Shown in pieces: positions 4,934 through 5,986 of a stretch of 5,986 bases of DNA. Origin of the DNA: Acidobacteria bacterium UBA2994 (lineage in GTDB: Bacteria > Acidobacteriota > Vicinamibacteria > Vicinamibacterales > UBA8438); contig DEAA01000034.1 in the NCBI GenBank assembly GCA_002346545.1, positions 1 through 5,986 on the forward strand, read 5' to 3'. Numbering within the stretch: the stretch's first letter is position 1; each line of letters starts with the position of its first letter. A model generated the notes under the pieces. It searched no databases, was not told the origin of the DNA, and saw only the letters and a list, made by a program, of their open reading frames with translations. Both the position numbers and the translations under genes were made by a program.

Positions 4934-5986
4934 ATGCCGCGCTCGCACCTCTCCTACCGACAGATCTGCACGTTCTGGCTGCCGCTAGCTGGCACCTGGC
5001 TGATGATGGCGGTTGAGGCCCCCTACCTGGCCGCGATCGTCGCCCGGCTGGCCGACCCCACCGAGAATCTCGCAGCCTTCGGTGTCGCGCTGTCGCTGGC
5101 GGTCATCATCGAGGCGCCGGTGATCATGCTGATGTCAGCCTCCACCGCGCTGGTGACCGACAAACCCAGCTACCTGGCGCTCCGCCGGTTCACGTTCAGC
5201 CTGAGCGCAATCCTGACTCTCCTGCAGCTCGTCGTAGTGCTCCCGCCCGTCTTCGACCGGCTCGCCGTTTCCCTCATCGGGTTGCCTCCGGACATCGCCA
5301 GCCTGGCGCATCAGGGGCTGGCGCTGATGCTGCCGTGGCCGGTGGCCATCGGATACCGGCGGTTCCTGCAGGGTCTACTCATCCGCCACAACCTGACCAG
5401 GCGGGTGGCCTACGGCACGGTGCTGCGGCTCGTCACCATGACCGCGATGGCGGCCCTGGGCACGCAGCTACCTGGCCTGGCAGGCGTGCATGTGGCCACA
5501 CTAGCCCTGGCGGCAGGCGTGATCGCCGAAGCGATCGCCAGCCGATGGATGACGCGGGAGGTGGTGGCCCGGCTCACGACTAGCTCGCCCACCCCGGGGG
5601 CGCCGCTGGATCTGGCCGGAATCTCAAGCTTCTATCTGCCACTCGCCCTGACCACGGTGGTCACGCTGTCCGTACAGCCGACCATCACCTTCTTCCTGGT
5701 TCACGCCCGCTATCCCGTGGAGTCACTCGCCGTCATTCCGGTAGTGCACGGGTTGACCTTCCTGTTTCGGGCGCTGGGACTCTCCTACCAAGAAGTCGGG
5801 ATTACTCTCTTCGGCGACCAGTGGGAACACTATCGGCCCGTTCGTAACTTCGGGATCGGTCTAGCTCTCACCTCGACTCTCGCGCTGGCGGCGATTGCCT
5901 ACACCCCACTGGCGAACGTATGGTTCGAGCAGGTCTCCGGTCTAACGCCGGCCCTCGCGGCGTTCGCCGAGGGGCCGACCCGCATC
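4934..5986 (+). CDS. Polytopic membrane transporter, MATE/ANKH-like, C-terminus cut by window edge
   Basis: From the ATG at 4934 the frame stays open for 351 codons to the window end with no stop. The product is strongly hydrophobic, with about eight or nine membrane segments: roughly 12-37, 46-68, 88-117, 125-150, two in 160-195, then three after residue 230. The opening F-W-L-P-L-A-G-T-W and the general layout resemble the MOP/MATE superfamily, more precisely the branch related to the ankylosis (ANKH) protein. The segment LPGLAGVHVATLALAAGVIAEA resembles the [20 protein letters not shown] region of animal ANKH, recalled from memory. Acidic residues E28 and E60 lie in the first two membrane segments, each in an E-A-P motif. 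The substrate is unknown. There is only a weak GGA before the start; a TTG at 4925 is the alternative. The gene diverges from the rhodanese with 45 bases between starts. Confidence 0.85.
   Translation, partial: MPRSHLSYRQICTFWLPLAGTWLMMAVEAPYLAAIVARLADPTENLAAFGVALSLAVIIEAPVIMLMSASTALVTDKPSYLALRRFTFSLSAILTLLQLVVVLPPVFDRLAVSLIGLPPDIASLAHQGLALMLPWPVAIGYRRFLQGLLIRHNLTRRVAYGTVLRLVTMTAMAALGTQLPGLAGVHVATLALAAGVIAEAIASRWMTREVVARLTTSSPTPGAPLDLAGISSFYLPLALTTVVTLSVQPTITFFLVHARYPVESLAVIPVVHGLTFLFRALGLSYQEVGITLFGDQWEHYRPVRNFGIGLALTSTLALAAIAYTPLANVWFEQVSGLTPALAAFAEGPTRI

Noticed and set aside
4889..4948. GTG start at 4948 for the rhodanese
   Set aside because: It would overlap the divergent transporter start, its GGAG lies too close (2 bases), and the added 20 residues look unlike the family; it is kept only as an alternative.
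1..5986. Mobile elements, CRISPR arrays or defence genes
   Set aside because: No transposase or integrase motifs, no terminal inverted repeats, no regularly spaced repeats and no known defence domains were seen on either strand.

Overview
The window is about 6 kb of GC-rich DNA (roughly 60-65% GC by eye) from what looks like an ordinary chromosomal stretch of a Gram-negative-type bacterium. Signal peptides, a cysteine-free protein that looks like an outer-membrane barrel, and a Tat signal on an enzyme point to a cell with a periplasm. From memory, the two-repeat exported protein at 213-791 resembles lineage-restricted proteins of Acidobacteriota such as Thermoanaerobaculia and Vicinamibacteria, and the mix of Shine-Dalgarno and apparently leaderless starts would fit. 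That placement is an inference of moderate to low confidence.

Layout from left to right: the 5' end of tadA (tRNA adenosine deaminase, minus strand, cut by the window edge); a strong GC-rich hairpin in the gap; a small exported protein with an internal duplication (minus); a divergent promoter region; a 360-residue exported protein, probably an outer-membrane beta-barrel (plus), which ends 6 bases from a convergent Tat-exported PLP enzyme of the threonine-aldolase/beta-eliminating-lyase fold (minus). Then comes a 242-base gap with a good promoter, a hairpin and a protein-like reading frame without a start. It is followed by an exported epoxide-hydrolase-type alpha/beta hydrolase (minus), a single-domain rhodanese (minus) and, divergent from it, a polytopic membrane transporter of the MATE/ANKH-like kind (plus) that runs off the right edge. 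This last gene is an open reading frame of 351 codons with no stop in the window.

The genes do not form one obvious pathway. tadA is a housekeeping gene; the others are mostly single-gene units with their own ribosome sites or promoters. The rhodanese and the hydrolase lie in the same direction 115 bases apart and might share a transcript, but a TACAAT element sits just before the hydrolase. A theme is export: four of the seven genes carry signal sequences and a fifth is an integral membrane protein. I found no mobile element, CRISPR array, RNA gene or defence system. The points most worth a second look are a perfect 24-base palindrome inside a coding region, the Tat-exported aldolase-like enzyme with a changed substrate loop, the protein-like orphan frame at 3229-3399, and -10 elements placed so that mRNAs would be leaderless.
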